Notes under the pieces: generated by a model
Seen by the model: only the letters and a program-made list of their open reading frames with translations
The model's database searches: none
What the model was told of the DNA's origin: nothing
Assembly (NCBI RefSeq): GCF_051488685.1
Contig: NZ_JBPSEH010000001.1
Coordinates: 496,001-560,000 of the forward strand
Reading direction: 5' to 3'
Origin: Melioribacter sp051488685
GTDB taxonomy: Bacteria > Bacteroidota > Ignavibacteria > Ignavibacteriales > Melioribacteraceae
Length of the DNA stretch: 64,000 nt
Part shown: in pieces, positions 34,879-44,450 of the stretch
Numbering within the stretch: the stretch's first letter is position 1
Layout of the letters: each line of letters begins with the position of its first letter
Made by a program: the position numbers and the translations under genes

Positions 34879-35439
34879 TTATTTCAGTTTTCCAGTATCG
34901 ATACCGAATGTTGCCGTTCCTATTGTTATACCACCTTTTTTGACAGGCACAGACACTTGTATTACATAGGTTTGAACACTCTCATCGAAAGTTTGTTTGC
35001 CATAAAATATTTTACCCTGCCCACTGTTAAAACATTTAGTGAACTTATCTTCGTCGCCCTGCCAGTAATCACTTGTTTTGTTGCTCATAGCGACGTTTGC
35101 GCCTTTATTATCCGTAACGAAAATTTCAACCAGATATGGTTTTTGTTTCATCAAACTTTTAAGATAGCGAGAACATTCATTATTGATCAGTTCTTTCATG
35201 AAATCGTTCAGTCCTGAAGTGTTCTGCCATTCACTGTCGATTTGTTTGATTTTGGCGAGAGAAAAATTCTTTGCGTTTTGAGATTCCACAGCTGATACAA
35301 CTACGGAATTTGACACTATTTTCAGAAGCTCTGAATTGGCCACTTTTACTACATTTGCTGGCACATCCTGAGCCTGCATATTAACATGAAGAAGAAATAC
35401 GAATAACTGGAATAAAATAGTTACTGTTGATTTTTTCAT
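34879..35439 (-). CDS. Secreted single-domain Cache/PDC-like sensor protein
   Basis: The 186-residue protein has a signal peptide (MKKSTVTILFQLFVFLLHVN, MQAQ) and a Cache/PDC-type fold: long N-terminal helix, VEIFVTDNKGANVAMSNKTS (strand-turn with the usual D-x-x-G), DYWQGDEDKFTKCFNSGQGK and YVIQVSVPVKKGGITIGTAT. Such domains are normally the extracellular part of chemoreceptors and kinases; here it is free in the periplasm with no membrane helix. The chemoreceptor starts 11 nt downstream and an AGGAGG site precedes its own ATG, so it is probably a ligand-binding partner of that receptor (inference). Confidence 0.75.
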   Translation of the reverse strand: MKKSTVTILFQLFVFLLHVNMQAQDVPANVVKVANSELLKIVSNSVVVSAVESQNAKNFSLAKIKQIDSEWQNTSGLNDFMKELINNECSRYLKSLMKQKPYLVEIFVTDNKGANVAMSNKTSDYWQGDEDKFTKCFNSGQGKIFYGKQTFDESVQTYVIQVSVPVKKGGITIGTATFGIDTGKLK

Positions 35440-35451
35440 AACTTTGTCCTC

Positions 35452-36474
35452 CTAAAACCTTGTTTGGAGTTCAATAAATAATATATTTGGGTTATCCCTG
35501 CCGTCTTTGTAATTGTAGATTTCGTAATTGATTCTGAGTTGAGCAAAATTGATTTTTGCAAAGTGGAAGGAAATGCCGCCGGTAATTTTTTCAATTTCGT
35601 TTGAATCGATTGAATTATTCGGTTCGTAATACTCGTACCTTATTGCAGGCATAATATAAGAGAGAATCGAGTTGTCGAGTTTAATCGAATAGACTCCATA
35701 GACAAAGAATGCATTCGAAGTTATAGAATAAGAACTCAAGTCGGTATTACGCTGACCGAACTCACCGTTTAGAGTAAAGTTATTATATTCAAATGCAGCG
35801 CCTAAGTCGAAAATATTTACATCCTCGTTGTCAAGTCTACCTCCGTAATAATTTGCCGATAATTCCACTCCATCGATTATTTCAGTTACTGCGCGAATAG
35901 AATAATTAGCAGTATTATCGGTTTCGCTTTTATTTTGTCCGCTGCCGTTAAAAAGTCCTGCACTTAACATTAATGGCACGTTTGAACTAAATTTATACTC
36001 GGCCATTACACCCACGTCTCTCAATCCGGGGGCTACACTGGTTAATAATGGTCTATTTACAAATTCGATATCCGCTGCACTTTTAAGATTATCCGTACTA
36101 AAAGGGACTTTATACTGTCCTAAGGAGAGGGTAAAATTTTTTGTCGGTTTTAAGATTGCCTGTGCATCGAGCAGTACATCGGAAAAAGAAGCGCTTACAG
36201 ATGAGACCACGCTTTTGCCATCAATATTAGTATAAGTGGTTTTCAATTTTCCCAGACGAGCGAAATCGACAAGGAGGCGATAACCGGTGTATTGATTGAC
36301 ATCGCCTTTGAAGCCGAAACGCGCCATTTTAACTTTGAACTCGCCGTGATTTTCTGAAAAGTCGGTTTCGTACCAGCTCCGCACATAACCGAAAAATTTC
36401 ATGGAGCTTTCCGATTTATTCTGAGCCGCAATTGTAACGGCAATAAACAAGAAAAGAATAATTTTATTTTTCAT
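35452..36474 (-). CDS. Outer membrane porin (phosphate-selective porin O/P-like)
   Basis: The 340-residue protein has a signal peptide (MKNKIILFLFIAVTIAAQ) and alternating amphipathic beta strands ending in an aromatic residue (LFIELQTRF), as in outer-membrane barrels. FFGYVRSWYETDFSENHGEF, KMARFGFKGDV and SLGQYKVPFSTDNLKSAADI match the OprO/OprP family, whose pores are often anion-selective. It sits between cheW and the Cache protein, 11-12 nt from each, in one operon; presumably it admits the ligand that is sensed. Ribosome site AGGAAG present. Confidence 0.8.
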   Translation of the reverse strand: MKNKIILFLFIAVTIAAQNKSESSMKFFGYVRSWYETDFSENHGEFKVKMARFGFKGDVNQYTGYRLLVDFARLGKLKTTYTNIDGKSVVSSVSASFSDVLLDAQAILKPTKNFTLSLGQYKVPFSTDNLKSAADIEFVNRPLLTSVAPGLRDVGVMAEYKFSSNVPLMLSAGLFNGSGQNKSETDNTANYSIRAVTEIIDGVELSANYYGGRLDNEDVNIFDLGAAFEYNNFTLNGEFGQRNTDLSSYSITSNAFFVYGVYSIKLDNSILSYIMPAIRYEYYEPNNSIDSNEIEKITGGISFHFAKINFAQLRINYEIYNYKDGRDNPNILFIELQTRF

Positions 36475-36484
36475 AGTTTCCTTC

Positions 36485-36964
36485 CTAATTTGTTAATGAG
36501 TTTAAATAATTACTTACATCGGCTGATAGAACTCTTTCCAGATCGAGTAAAATCAGAAGACGATCTTCCAATTTCCCGATAGCTTTGATAAGCGATGAAT
36601 CGACACCTGCTACCATAGCAGGAGGTTGTTCTGTAATATCTTCTGGTATACGAAGCACTTCGCTTACTTCGTCGACGAGAAATCCAATTGTCTTTCCGTT
36701 TAGATCTACAACTACAATCCTCGAATTCTTGTCGGCTTCTATTCTTTCCAGCCCCAGTTTAACCCGGAGATTTACAATTGGTATGATCCTGCCTCTTAGA
36801 TTTACTACACCGTCAATATAATATGGTGCGTTTGGCAATCGGGTTAAATTTAGCATCCTGTTAATTTCCTGAACTCTCAGGATGTCGATCCCGAATTCTT
36901 CTTTCCCTATCTTAAAACTTACAAGTTGAAGAATTTCGCTGGAGGTCTGTCTATCTACATTCAT
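36485..36964 (-). CDS. cheW: Chemotaxis coupling protein CheW
   Basis: From ATG 36964 the protein is 159 residues (MNVDRQTSSEILQLVSFKIG). I choose this start because AGAGGA lies 6 nt upstream; the ATG at 36988 is 8 codons earlier. CheW landmarks: FGIDILRVQEINRMLNLTRL, YIDGVVNLRGRIIPIVNLR (the conserved N-L-R-G-x-I-I-P-V) and VDEVSEVLRIPEDI. It links chemoreceptor and CheA. First gene of the operon cheW-porin-Cache protein-receptor. Confidence 0.93.
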   Translation of the reverse strand: MNVDRQTSSEILQLVSFKIGKEEFGIDILRVQEINRMLNLTRLPNAPYYIDGVVNLRGRIIPIVNLRVKLGLERIEADKNSRIVVVDLNGKTIGFLVDEVSEVLRIPEDITEQPPAMVAGVDSSLIKAIGKLEDRLLILLDLERVLSADVSNYLNSLTN

Positions 36965-37111
36965 AAATCCTCTTTTTATTTTGTTCATGGGAAATTATCG
37001 CAGAGAGTGAATTGTTTTTGAGTGTTTTTCTACAAGCGATGAGTTAAATAAATAAGCGGGTTAATTGATGAATAAGCGAGTTTAAGTCTTATTAAATTAG
37101 CAGTATTTTAA

Positions 37112-37864
37112 TTATATGCTATTTTTATCTTTTATTTTTGAGATGTATCGCTGGCTGATTTCAATTTTCCTGTTTAATTCTTTTAAAAAGATGAAATACT
37201 TACGATAGTTCTCCTTTTCAACATAGTCGATACAATTCGTGTTGACAATAGTCGATTTTCGAACTCTAAGAAAATGATCCGGTGGCAGAATCTCTTCCCA
37301 TATCTTCACCAATTTGTTTGTATAATATCTTCTTTTCTCAGTCAAGAATAGGGCAGTGCCGGTATTTTCGGATTCTATTAGAATAATTTCTTTGATTTTT
37401 ATCATTACTGGCGTGTTACCCGATTCGATAAAAACAGGATCTTCGTAGTTAAATTTTTTTCCATAATTGTCGTATCTATTTAAATTTTTCAAAGCTTCGT
37501 ATTTAGCAAGCCGAAGCTCGATTGTATTCAAAAGGTCGGCTGCTTTAAAAGGCTTATAAATATAGTCGTCGGCACCGAGATTCATTCCCCTGCGCAGATC
37601 TTCGTAATCGGCTTTAGCAGTCAAGAAAACGAAAGGAATGAAAGCTGTCTTTTCATCCTTTTCCAGACGGTTCTTGACCTCATATCCGTCGATTCCAGGC
37701 ATAAGAATGTCGCAAATAATCAAATCGGGATGAGCTTCCCTTGCAATTTTAATTCCTTCCTCGCCGTTTGAAGCAATAAGAAGTCTGTAATCTCTTTTAT
37801 TCAATAAATAGTAGAGATTTGTACGGAGAAGCGAGTCGTCCTCGATTATCAATATCGTTTTCAT
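37112..37864 (-). CDS. Response regulator with LytTR DNA-binding domain
   Basis: The 250-residue protein has a receiver (E8-D9-D10, phospho-acceptor D52 in IICDILMPGIDG, T82 region FLTAKADY, K104 in DDYIYKPF) and a C-terminal LytTR domain (from about residue 150: KIKEIILIESENTGTALFLT; FLRVRKSTIVNTNCIDYVEK). It binds DNA as a beta-type regulator. The start overlaps the kinase stop by 4 nt (ATGA), so the kinase at 37861 is its partner. The target genes are not evident; the divergent SBP operon is 2 kb away. Confidence 0.9.
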   Translation of the reverse strand: MKTILIIEDDSLLRTNLYYLLNKRDYRLLIASNGEEGIKIAREAHPDLIICDILMPGIDGYEVKNRLEKDEKTAFIPFVFLTAKADYEDLRRGMNLGADDYIYKPFKAADLLNTIELRLAKYEALKNLNRYDNYGKKFNYEDPVFIESGNTPVMIKIKEIILIESENTGTALFLTEKRRYYTNKLVKIWEEILPPDHFLRVRKSTIVNTNCIDYVEKENYRKYFIFLKELNRKIEISQRYISKIKDKNSI

Positions 37865-39960
37865 AATTCGGTCCTTCTTAATGGAAAGGTAACAATTGCA
37901 CTCGTGCCTTTGTTCAATTTACTTTTAATTTCGACTTTACCTCTCAAGGCTTCTGTCCAGCGCTTAACAATTGCAAGCCCGAGTCCAGTTCCACTGTAAT
38001 TTACTGCATTAGAAGCTCTGAAAAAAGGATTGAAAATATCTTTTAGTTCGTACTCAGGTATGCCGATCCCTTCATCTTTAACAGTAAGACTAAATTCTTT
38101 GTCGTTAGAATTTAGAATGACTGAGACTTTGCTCTGGTGCGGCGAAAACTTAACGGCATTGCTAATAATATTATAAACCACCTGAGTAAAAAGCTGGGGG
38201 TCAACTTCGGCTGTGAATCGTTTTCCTTTTAACTCAAAATTGATCTCTTTATTATTAAGAAGTTTGAAATTTTCTACCAGTTCTTTGACCTTTTCAAAAA
38301 CGTCAATTTCCTCATATTTGAGTTTAATTTCTTGCATATCCGACTTGCTCAAAGAAGTAATTGCATTCAACATCGAAATCATCGTATCGATCGATTTAAA
38401 AATATTATTGAAATGAGTTTCGGTTTCCGATCGGGTTAATTTATTCCTGTAGAGCTGGAGAATTTCAGCTGAGGTCTGGATTGCAGTAAGTGGAGTCCTG
38501 ATCTCGTGAGAAACCATCGAAATGAATCTCGATTTCAGCTGATTGAGTTCAATAGCTTTGTCGAGTGCCTTTTTGATTTCTTCTTCAACTTTTTTGCGCA
38601 GAGTAATATCCTGAGCTATCCCAGCAACGCGATAATTGTCGTTAATTTTAGCAATAGGGAAAGTTTTGGCATAAATCCATTTTGCATTTCCTTTAGAATC
38701 AATAAGACGGAATTCCTTCTGAAAAAATTTTTCCCTGTCGTAATCGTGATAAACAAAATCCTTAATCATTTCCCTTTTATCATCTGGATGAATTTTATCG
38801 ATGAAATCGTTTGCACTTTTATAGAGATCATCCCTTTTCGATTCCCACACCCGCTCATAGGCAGGGTTTATGTAGAGGAATTTTCTACCTTCCTGAAGCC
38901 AGATAACGTCTTCCAGATTTTCAGCCAGTTCCCTGAATTTTCTTTCGCTTTCATAGAGTTCTTTTGACAGGTCGGTCAGTTTTTGATTTAATTTTTTCAT
39001 CTCCCTGTTGCTCTGAATCAATTCTATGCTTTTAAGCGATAGTTCGTTATACTGCGCATTAATTTTTTCATCGGCTCTTTTTCTCTGAATTGCATTTGAA
39101 ATGGCGTGCGTGCTAAGCATTAGTAATTCGATATATTCCTTATCCCATTGTTTACTCTCATTTTTCGAATCGTAACCGATAAAACCAATTAATTTATCAT
39201 TCGATAGAAGAGGCAAAAAAATGATTTTTGAAGTATCAAAAAGACTTCCTATTGCCGATTTCCACAAAGCCGTATTTATTTCAAGGTAGGCGCCATTTTG
39301 AAGAGTAGCAAGAATATCCTCTATATTGTTCAATTCGATTTTCGATATTTTTTTACTCAATGGTGACGAGTTGGGAGCTACATATTCTGTTACTAATTCC
39401 ATCGATTTATTTTCCGACTCAACAAATAGATATCCTCTGTCGGCCCCGATTAAACCGGCAATCACTTCGATTGTACTTTTAATTCGCGATTCGATCTGAA
39501 GAGGATGTATATTTATAAAGTCAGAGGATACTTGGGTAATTATTCTAATATGTTCAAGTTTTTCAACCAGTCGATTTTCTGCACGATTTTTTATATCAAT
39601 TACTTTATTTAAATATTCATTTCTTTCTTTTAATTCCGTATTAACTTTATAAAATTTCTTTTTATACGTACTGGCAACACCCACAAGTAATGCTATGACC
39701 AGTTGTAAAAAACCACCAACTACATCGAGTAGCTGAACCTGCTGAACATCAATTAATAGAAAAAAATTAAGATAATTAATTAAAAAGAAGAAGACTGCAA
39801 CTATCAGAGCAGCCAATGCGCCATAGTACCAGGAAATAGTGAGAACTGGAAGTAACGAGAAGAGTCCTGCGGATGTATTAATCTTAAATGCAAATAATAT
39901 TACCAGAATCTCATAAAAAACGAGTGATAATATAATTACAATATTCTTATATTTTTCCAA
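37861..39960 (-). CDS. Membrane sensor histidine kinase with GAF and PAS domains
   Basis: The 699-residue protein has about four N-terminal membrane helices (1-105), a coiled segment, a GAF domain (about 145-290: ITQVSSDFINIHPLQIESRI), a PAS/PAC domain (about 340-455: FRELAENLEDVIWLQEGRKF), HisKA with His485 in SMVSHEIRTPLTA, and a HATPase domain (YNIISNAVKFSP N-box; VKDEGIGIPEYE; GTGLGLAIVKRW). Phosphotransfer goes to the LytTR regulator next door. Such PAS-HisKA kinases usually pair with OmpR- or NarL-type regulators, so the pairing is a little unusual. The membrane part resembles MASE-like sensory regions; the signal is unknown. Confidence 0.9.
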   Translation of the reverse strand: MEKYKNIVIILSLVFYEILVILFAFKINTSAGLFSLLPVLTISWYYGALAALIVAVFFFLINYLNFFLLIDVQQVQLLDVVGGFLQLVIALLVGVASTYKKKFYKVNTELKERNEYLNKVIDIKNRAENRLVEKLEHIRIITQVSSDFINIHPLQIESRIKSTIEVIAGLIGADRGYLFVESENKSMELVTEYVAPNSSPLSKKISKIELNNIEDILATLQNGAYLEINTALWKSAIGSLFDTSKIIFLPLLSNDKLIGFIGYDSKNESKQWDKEYIELLMLSTHAISNAIQRKRADEKINAQYNELSLKSIELIQSNREMKKLNQKLTDLSKELYESERKFRELAENLEDVIWLQEGRKFLYINPAYERVWESKRDDLYKSANDFIDKIHPDDKREMIKDFVYHDYDREKFFQKEFRLIDSKGNAKWIYAKTFPIAKINDNYRVAGIAQDITLRKKVEEEIKKALDKAIELNQLKSRFISMVSHEIRTPLTAIQTSAEILQLYRNKLTRSETETHFNNIFKSIDTMISMLNAITSLSKSDMQEIKLKYEEIDVFEKVKELVENFKLLNNKEINFELKGKRFTAEVDPQLFTQVVYNIISNAVKFSPHQSKVSVILNSNDKEFSLTVKDEGIGIPEYELKDIFNPFFRASNAVNYSGTGLGLAIVKRWTEALRGKVEIKSKLNKGTSAIVTFPLRRTEL

Positions 39961-40173
39961 AGTGACCCGGATTTTTATATTTACAAATATATTAAGGATT
40001 ACTCAATGTTGGCTTCTTAAAAAACATAAATGTTATCCATTACAAATGAAATGGTTGTCATTTTAATACTATAATCGGAATTTTAAGAAACTATTTTAAG
40101 TACTAATAGTATTCGGTTTAGTTTACTATTATTTATAAAAAGCCTATTTTTAATCGGAAAATCAAGTCATGAA

Positions 40174-41499
40174 ATGAAAGAAAAGAATAGATATTTGACC
40201 ACATTTTATTTCTCGATTACTGCAATTACTTTTTTCGCAGTTTCGGTCTTCATTTTTACCACACTTTTTGGCGACTTGCTGGTAACCGACGACAACGAGC
40301 CGGTAAAGATTTATTTTGCCGATAATATTTCGCCGAGCCACAAAACGGCCATCGAAAAATTCAATCGGCTTCATAAAGGGGAAATCGAGGTGATTCCGGT
40401 CGACCTCCCTTTCGAGAAATTTACAACGAACGAAAGAAAAGAACTTCTAATTCGTTATTTACGTGGCAAAAGCGAGCGGCTCGATATTTTTTCGGTGGAT
40501 CAAATCTGGGTGCCACGCTTCGCAAAATTCGCTACACCACTCGGAGAATATTTCACTTCAATTGAACGCGACGCTATCGTATCCGAAGCCCTTCAATCGT
40601 GTTACTACGACGAGCAATTTATTTCGGTTCCTCTCTTTTTCGATATTGGAGTAATGCACTATCGAAAAGATAAACTAAAAAAACTTCCCGATTACCCCGA
40701 AATTAAAAAGAAGCTCGACAGCTCGATAACATGGAAAGATTTCCTTGCTCTCGGGAAAAGGTTATCAAAAGATGGGACTCCTTTTTATCTCTTTGCTGCA
40801 GATGCTTACGAAGGTCTTATGTGCAGTTTCATGGAGCTTATTGCTTCACAAAACGGAGCTTTACTGGAAAATGGCAAAATCAAATTGAACACACCCGAAT
40901 GTCGAAGGGCGTTGAATTTACTCAAAGATTTGATTTATAAATACAAACTTTCTCCTCCTGAAGTGGCAAGTTTTACCGAGAACGAATCGTATGCTTATTT
41001 CGTCCAGAACAACGGTTATTTTTTGCGAAGCTGGCCTGGATTTATTACCTGGTACAGAAATAATGTAGACAGCAAGAAAGACACCCTTCTTTTTGATAGA
41101 GCACCAATTCCAAGATTCGAAGGCGGCAATTCGAGGAGTACAATTGGTGGCTGGTACTTAATGCTTTCGAAATATTCCGAAAAGAAAAAGGAAGCTGCTA
41201 AATTCATCAAATTCCTTCTGAACAACGACATTCAAAAAGAATTTTATTATTCCGGATATCTGCCCGTTACCAAATCCATCTATTCAGATTCTCTGTTTGT
41301 CAAAAACAATCCCGATGTTAAATTTTATTACTCGCTACTCAAAAATGCCGTGCGCAGACCATTTGTCGAAAAATATACACGTTACTCGGATGTAATTTCG
41401 TATCATCTAAACAGAGTACTTAAAAACAAAATGAGCGTGGAAGAAGCTCTTTCTGAAGCCGAACGAATAATCAATTCAGAAATAGAGACTGGACTTTAG
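40174..41499 (+). CDS. Membrane-anchored extracellular solute-binding protein (ABC family 1 type) serving a kinase
   Basis: The 441-residue protein begins with a hydrophobic segment (FYFSITAITFFAVSVFIFTT) lacking a clear cleavage site or lipobox, so it may stay anchored. The body matches family 1 sugar-binding proteins: VKIYFADNISPSHKTAIEKF, LDIFSVDQIWVPRFAKFATP, RKDKLKKLPDYPEI, TWKDFLALGKRL, SAATI-like GGWYLMLSKYSEKKKEAAKF and FLLNNDIQKEFYYSGYLPV. No ABC permease or ATPase is nearby. Its TAG is immediately followed by the ATG of a histidine kinase, so it most likely senses a ligand and signals to that kinase. An alternative ATG lies at 40169 in another frame, not used. Confidence 0.82.
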   Translation: MKEKNRYLTTFYFSITAITFFAVSVFIFTTLFGDLLVTDDNEPVKIYFADNISPSHKTAIEKFNRLHKGEIEVIPVDLPFEKFTTNERKELLIRYLRGKSERLDIFSVDQIWVPRFAKFATPLGEYFTSIERDAIVSEALQSCYYDEQFISVPLFFDIGVMHYRKDKLKKLPDYPEIKKKLDSSITWKDFLALGKRLSKDGTPFYLFAADAYEGLMCSFMELIASQNGALLENGKIKLNTPECRRALNLLKDLIYKYKLSPPEVASFTENESYAYFVQNNGYFLRSWPGFITWYRNNVDSKKDTLLFDRAPIPRFEGGNSRSTIGGWYLMLSKYSEKKKEAAKFIKFLLNNDIQKEFYYSGYLPVTKSIYSDSLFVKNNPDVKFYYSLLKNAVRRPFVEKYTRYSDVISYHLNRVLKNKMSVEEALSEAERIINSEIETGL

Positions 41500-42978
41500 A
41501 TGGGAAAAAAAATTTTATTCGACAGAATTAAAAAATATCACTTTGAGTTCAAACACCTTACGGTGCTCTTTGTCGGATTAATTTTATTCCAGTTTATCCT
41601 TTCGTTTATTCACAAAGCTTCGATGCATAATTTTTTCGACAATACGCAGGAATGGTATCAGCGCAATTCAGCCGAACGACTGGCAAATATGAATACAACA
41701 ACAATCGAACTGCTCTATGAAATTGTTAAATTGCGCGAAGAGATGGGACCTGAGGAAAGAAGACACATTATTCAGTTCTTCGACATGATTCTCAATCAAC
41801 AAATACTTCATCAGAATATTGAAGAAATTTGCCTGCTGGTTAATAGAGGCAATAAGATTCTGGCAATCGACAATGGCAACGCTCTTTTTGCAAATTTAAT
41901 TGATAACATAAATGTCACAGCAAATTCGTCTTCGCACAAAAATGCTATTGAATTATACAGGCGAATCTACGATAAAATTTCTCGCAGCGAACAAATTATA
42001 AATCTAACTACAAACAATAAAACATATCATATCTTTGTACCTTTTGTGCCAAACGGCGAATTTGCCGGCGCATTTTATATAAAAAACACACCCGACTTCA
42101 CCTTCGTACAGCGCGAAATGATATCAAGTTACGAAGAAACTTCTCTCATCTATTCGGCATTGTTCCTGCTTGGACTCCTGGCAATGTATTATATCTCGAC
42201 TTACACGGTTAAAGAACGTGACGAAGCTCAGAAATTACTTCTCGAAGAGCACGAGCAAAACTTAAAACAACAAATTGAACATCAGAAAGAATCGATGTTT
42301 ACAAAAAGAATTTATCATACTCATCACAAAGCCGAAAAGATAATGGGCTTTATAAAAGAAGATTTACGGAATCTTTCTATTGACAACATTGACGAAGTTA
42401 AAAACCGAGTACTGAAATATTCGAATTTCATTTCCCGCGTTATTTACGATATGAAATGGTATGAACCACCCTTACAAACTATCCGCAATCCCACTTTTCG
42501 AACAAACATTAACGACGTAATACGCTTTATTGTAGAAAATATTTTCAATCGTACTGCCCGAAAAACCGGTTCCTTTAAAATTGAACTCGACCTGGACGAC
42601 AATATTCCACCCGTGCACGTCAACGAATTTGTTGTCTGGGAAATTATCGAACCGTTGATTCAGAACAGTATCGACCACGGCGGAGAAGATTTTTTAAATA
42701 TTAAAATAACCACAATTTATAATCGAGAAGCACATTCCACAACTATTACAATCGAAGACGACGGCGTTGGAATAAAACCAGAACTACTCGAGACGAACGA
42801 AAATGGAATAAAAAAACTATTCCTCGAAAAAGTTAGCACAAAAAACATTTCGCACACAAATTCGGGTTATGGCTGTTATATTGCTTACGAACTTTCAACA
42901 CAAAGATGCGGCTGGAAAATCGACGCCGAAAATTTACCTTCAAAAGGATGTAAATTTACTATATTAGTTCCTCATTAA
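41500..42978 (+). CDS. Sensor histidine kinase of the binding-protein three-component system
   Basis: The 492-residue protein has a membrane helix (about 20-38), a periplasmic sensor region (39-212), a second helix (SLIYSALFLLGLLAMYYIST) and a cytoplasmic kinase core: coiled linker, HisKA-like helix with RIYHTHHKAEKIMGFIKEDL, and HATPase with N-box EIIEPLIQNSIDHGG, EDDGVGI (G1) and NSGYGCYIAYEL (G2). The dimerisation His is within HTHHK rather than the common HEIRTP, so the HisKA is diverged. It directly abuts the binding protein gene and the sigma54 regulator follows 10 nt later, defining a three-gene signalling operon. Confidence 0.88.
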   Translation: MGKKILFDRIKKYHFEFKHLTVLFVGLILFQFILSFIHKASMHNFFDNTQEWYQRNSAERLANMNTTTIELLYEIVKLREEMGPEERRHIIQFFDMILNQQILHQNIEEICLLVNRGNKILAIDNGNALFANLIDNINVTANSSSHKNAIELYRRIYDKISRSEQIINLTTNNKTYHIFVPFVPNGEFAGAFYIKNTPDFTFVQREMISSYEETSLIYSALFLLGLLAMYYISTYTVKERDEAQKLLLEEHEQNLKQQIEHQKESMFTKRIYHTHHKAEKIMGFIKEDLRNLSIDNIDEVKNRVLKYSNFISRVIYDMKWYEPPLQTIRNPTFRTNINDVIRFIVENIFNRTARKTGSFKIELDLDDNIPPVHVNEFVVWEIIEPLIQNSIDHGGEDFLNIKITTIYNREAHSTTITIEDDGVGIKPELLETNENGIKKLFLEKVSTKNISHTNSGYGCYIAYELSTQRCGWKIDAENLPSKGCKFTILVPH

Positions 42979-42988
42979 TTTTTTTAAT

Positions 42989-44443
42989 ATGGACAAGAAT
43001 AAACCAATCAAAATATTACTCATCGAAGACGAGGAATTCGACGTTCGTCGTGTCGAGAACACAATCGCACCATTCAGCCAAAGAATCAAGATTTCTGAAG
43101 TAGTATCAGACGGAAAATCTGCAATTGAACTTTTAGAGAAAAAAAGAAACGAGTTCGATATTATTATCATGGATTATCAAATTGCTGGCGGTATTCGTGG
43201 TGAATATCTGATAAAGAAAATAAAAGACGTCGACCCTTCGATCCAGATTATAGTTATTACCAAAATGACAATAAATTTAACCGATTATGAATTTGCACAA
43301 AGTTTGATAACCGCAGGCGCCTTCTGGTACTGCACAAAATATCCAGTCGATATCGAAGAATATATTTATCAGCCGACCGACTTTGTCCTCTCAATTTTCA
43401 ATGCATACGAAAAGAAAGAACTTCTGAAAGAAAGAATTAATTCGAAGGCAAAAATTAAGCGAAACGTTGAAGGGATTCTTACGAGCAAACAAATTATTGG
43501 AGTTTCTGACCAAATTGTAAAGCTGAGGGAACAAATAAAAAAAATTGCAGAGAGTAATGCTCCGGTTTTAATTACAGGAGAATCCGGTACGGGCAAAGAA
43601 TTGGTCGCATATAACATTCATTACAACAGCCATCGAAAATATGAAAACTTTGTTCCGATCAATTGCGGAGGCATTCCCGAACAGTTAATTGAAAGCGAAC
43701 TTTTTGGATACGAAAAAGGGGCATTTACAGGAGCCGACAAAGCAAAACCCGGTTTATTTGAAATTGGCGACAAAGGAACAATTTTTCTGGACGAAATTCC
43801 TGAACTACCACTTGCTTCGCAGGTTAAATTGTTGCGAGTTTTGCAGGACGGCGAGGTCGAAAAACTTGGTAGACTCGATAAAATTAAAGTAGACGTAAGA
43901 ATTCTTTCAGCAACAAATAAAAATCTCGACGAGGAAGTAAAGGCCGGTCGCTTTCGCGAAGATTTGTTTTATCGTTTGAACGTTCTGCCAATTTTTATTC
44001 CACCCTTGCGTGAAAGGAAAGAGGACATAATTTATCTGACCGATTATTTTCTAAATCACTACGCACTTGATATCGGCAAGCCAGTGCCCACATTGACCGA
44101 AGAGGCAATGTCGATGCTCGTTGAATACGACTGGCCTGGCAATGTACGCGAATTGAAAAATCTGGTTCAACGTCTCCTCTTCTACGGCGAAAACATTATA
44201 ACACCCGAACAGATAGAAAATGCAATCGGGAAATCGACTTCGAGTGGAATTTCAAAAAATGACGGGATTTCATTCAAAACCGAAAATGGATTTCTTACTC
44301 TCAAAGAGATGGAAAAGCAGCTGAGATTAAAATATTTTCAGTACATCCGCAGCAAAACAAATTCAGACGCCGAAGCAGCAAAAATTTTAGGACTCGCTCC
44401 GCCTAATTATTACAGAATGTGCAAAGAATTAGGACTCAAATAA
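42989..44443 (+). CDS. NtrC-family sigma54-dependent response regulator
   Basis: The 484-residue protein has a receiver (E13-D14, phospho-acceptor D62 in IIMDYQIAG), an AAA+ domain with Walker A GESGTGKE near residue 196, the sigma54-contact loop GAFTGA near 245, Walker B IFLDEIPEL near 268, RLNVLPIFIPPLRER sensor/finger region near 330, and a Fis-type helix-turn-helix at the end (SDAEAAKILGLAPPNYYRMC). It opens sigma54 promoters in response to the kinase. I looked for a -24/-12 element (TGGC...TTGC) near the operon and did not find a convincing one, so its targets are probably elsewhere. Confidence 0.93.
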   Translation: MDKNKPIKILLIEDEEFDVRRVENTIAPFSQRIKISEVVSDGKSAIELLEKKRNEFDIIIMDYQIAGGIRGEYLIKKIKDVDPSIQIIVITKMTINLTDYEFAQSLITAGAFWYCTKYPVDIEEYIYQPTDFVLSIFNAYEKKELLKERINSKAKIKRNVEGILTSKQIIGVSDQIVKLREQIKKIAESNAPVLITGESGTGKELVAYNIHYNSHRKYENFVPINCGGIPEQLIESELFGYEKGAFTGADKAKPGLFEIGDKGTIFLDEIPELPLASQVKLLRVLQDGEVEKLGRLDKIKVDVRILSATNKNLDEEVKAGRFREDLFYRLNVLPIFIPPLRERKEDIIYLTDYFLNHYALDIGKPVPTLTEEAMSMLVEYDWPGNVRELKNLVQRLLFYGENIITPEQIENAIGKSTSSGISKNDGISFKTENGFLTLKEMEKQLRLKYFQYIRSKTNSDAEAAKILGLAPPNYYRMCKELGLK

Positions 44444-44450
44444 ATTGAAG

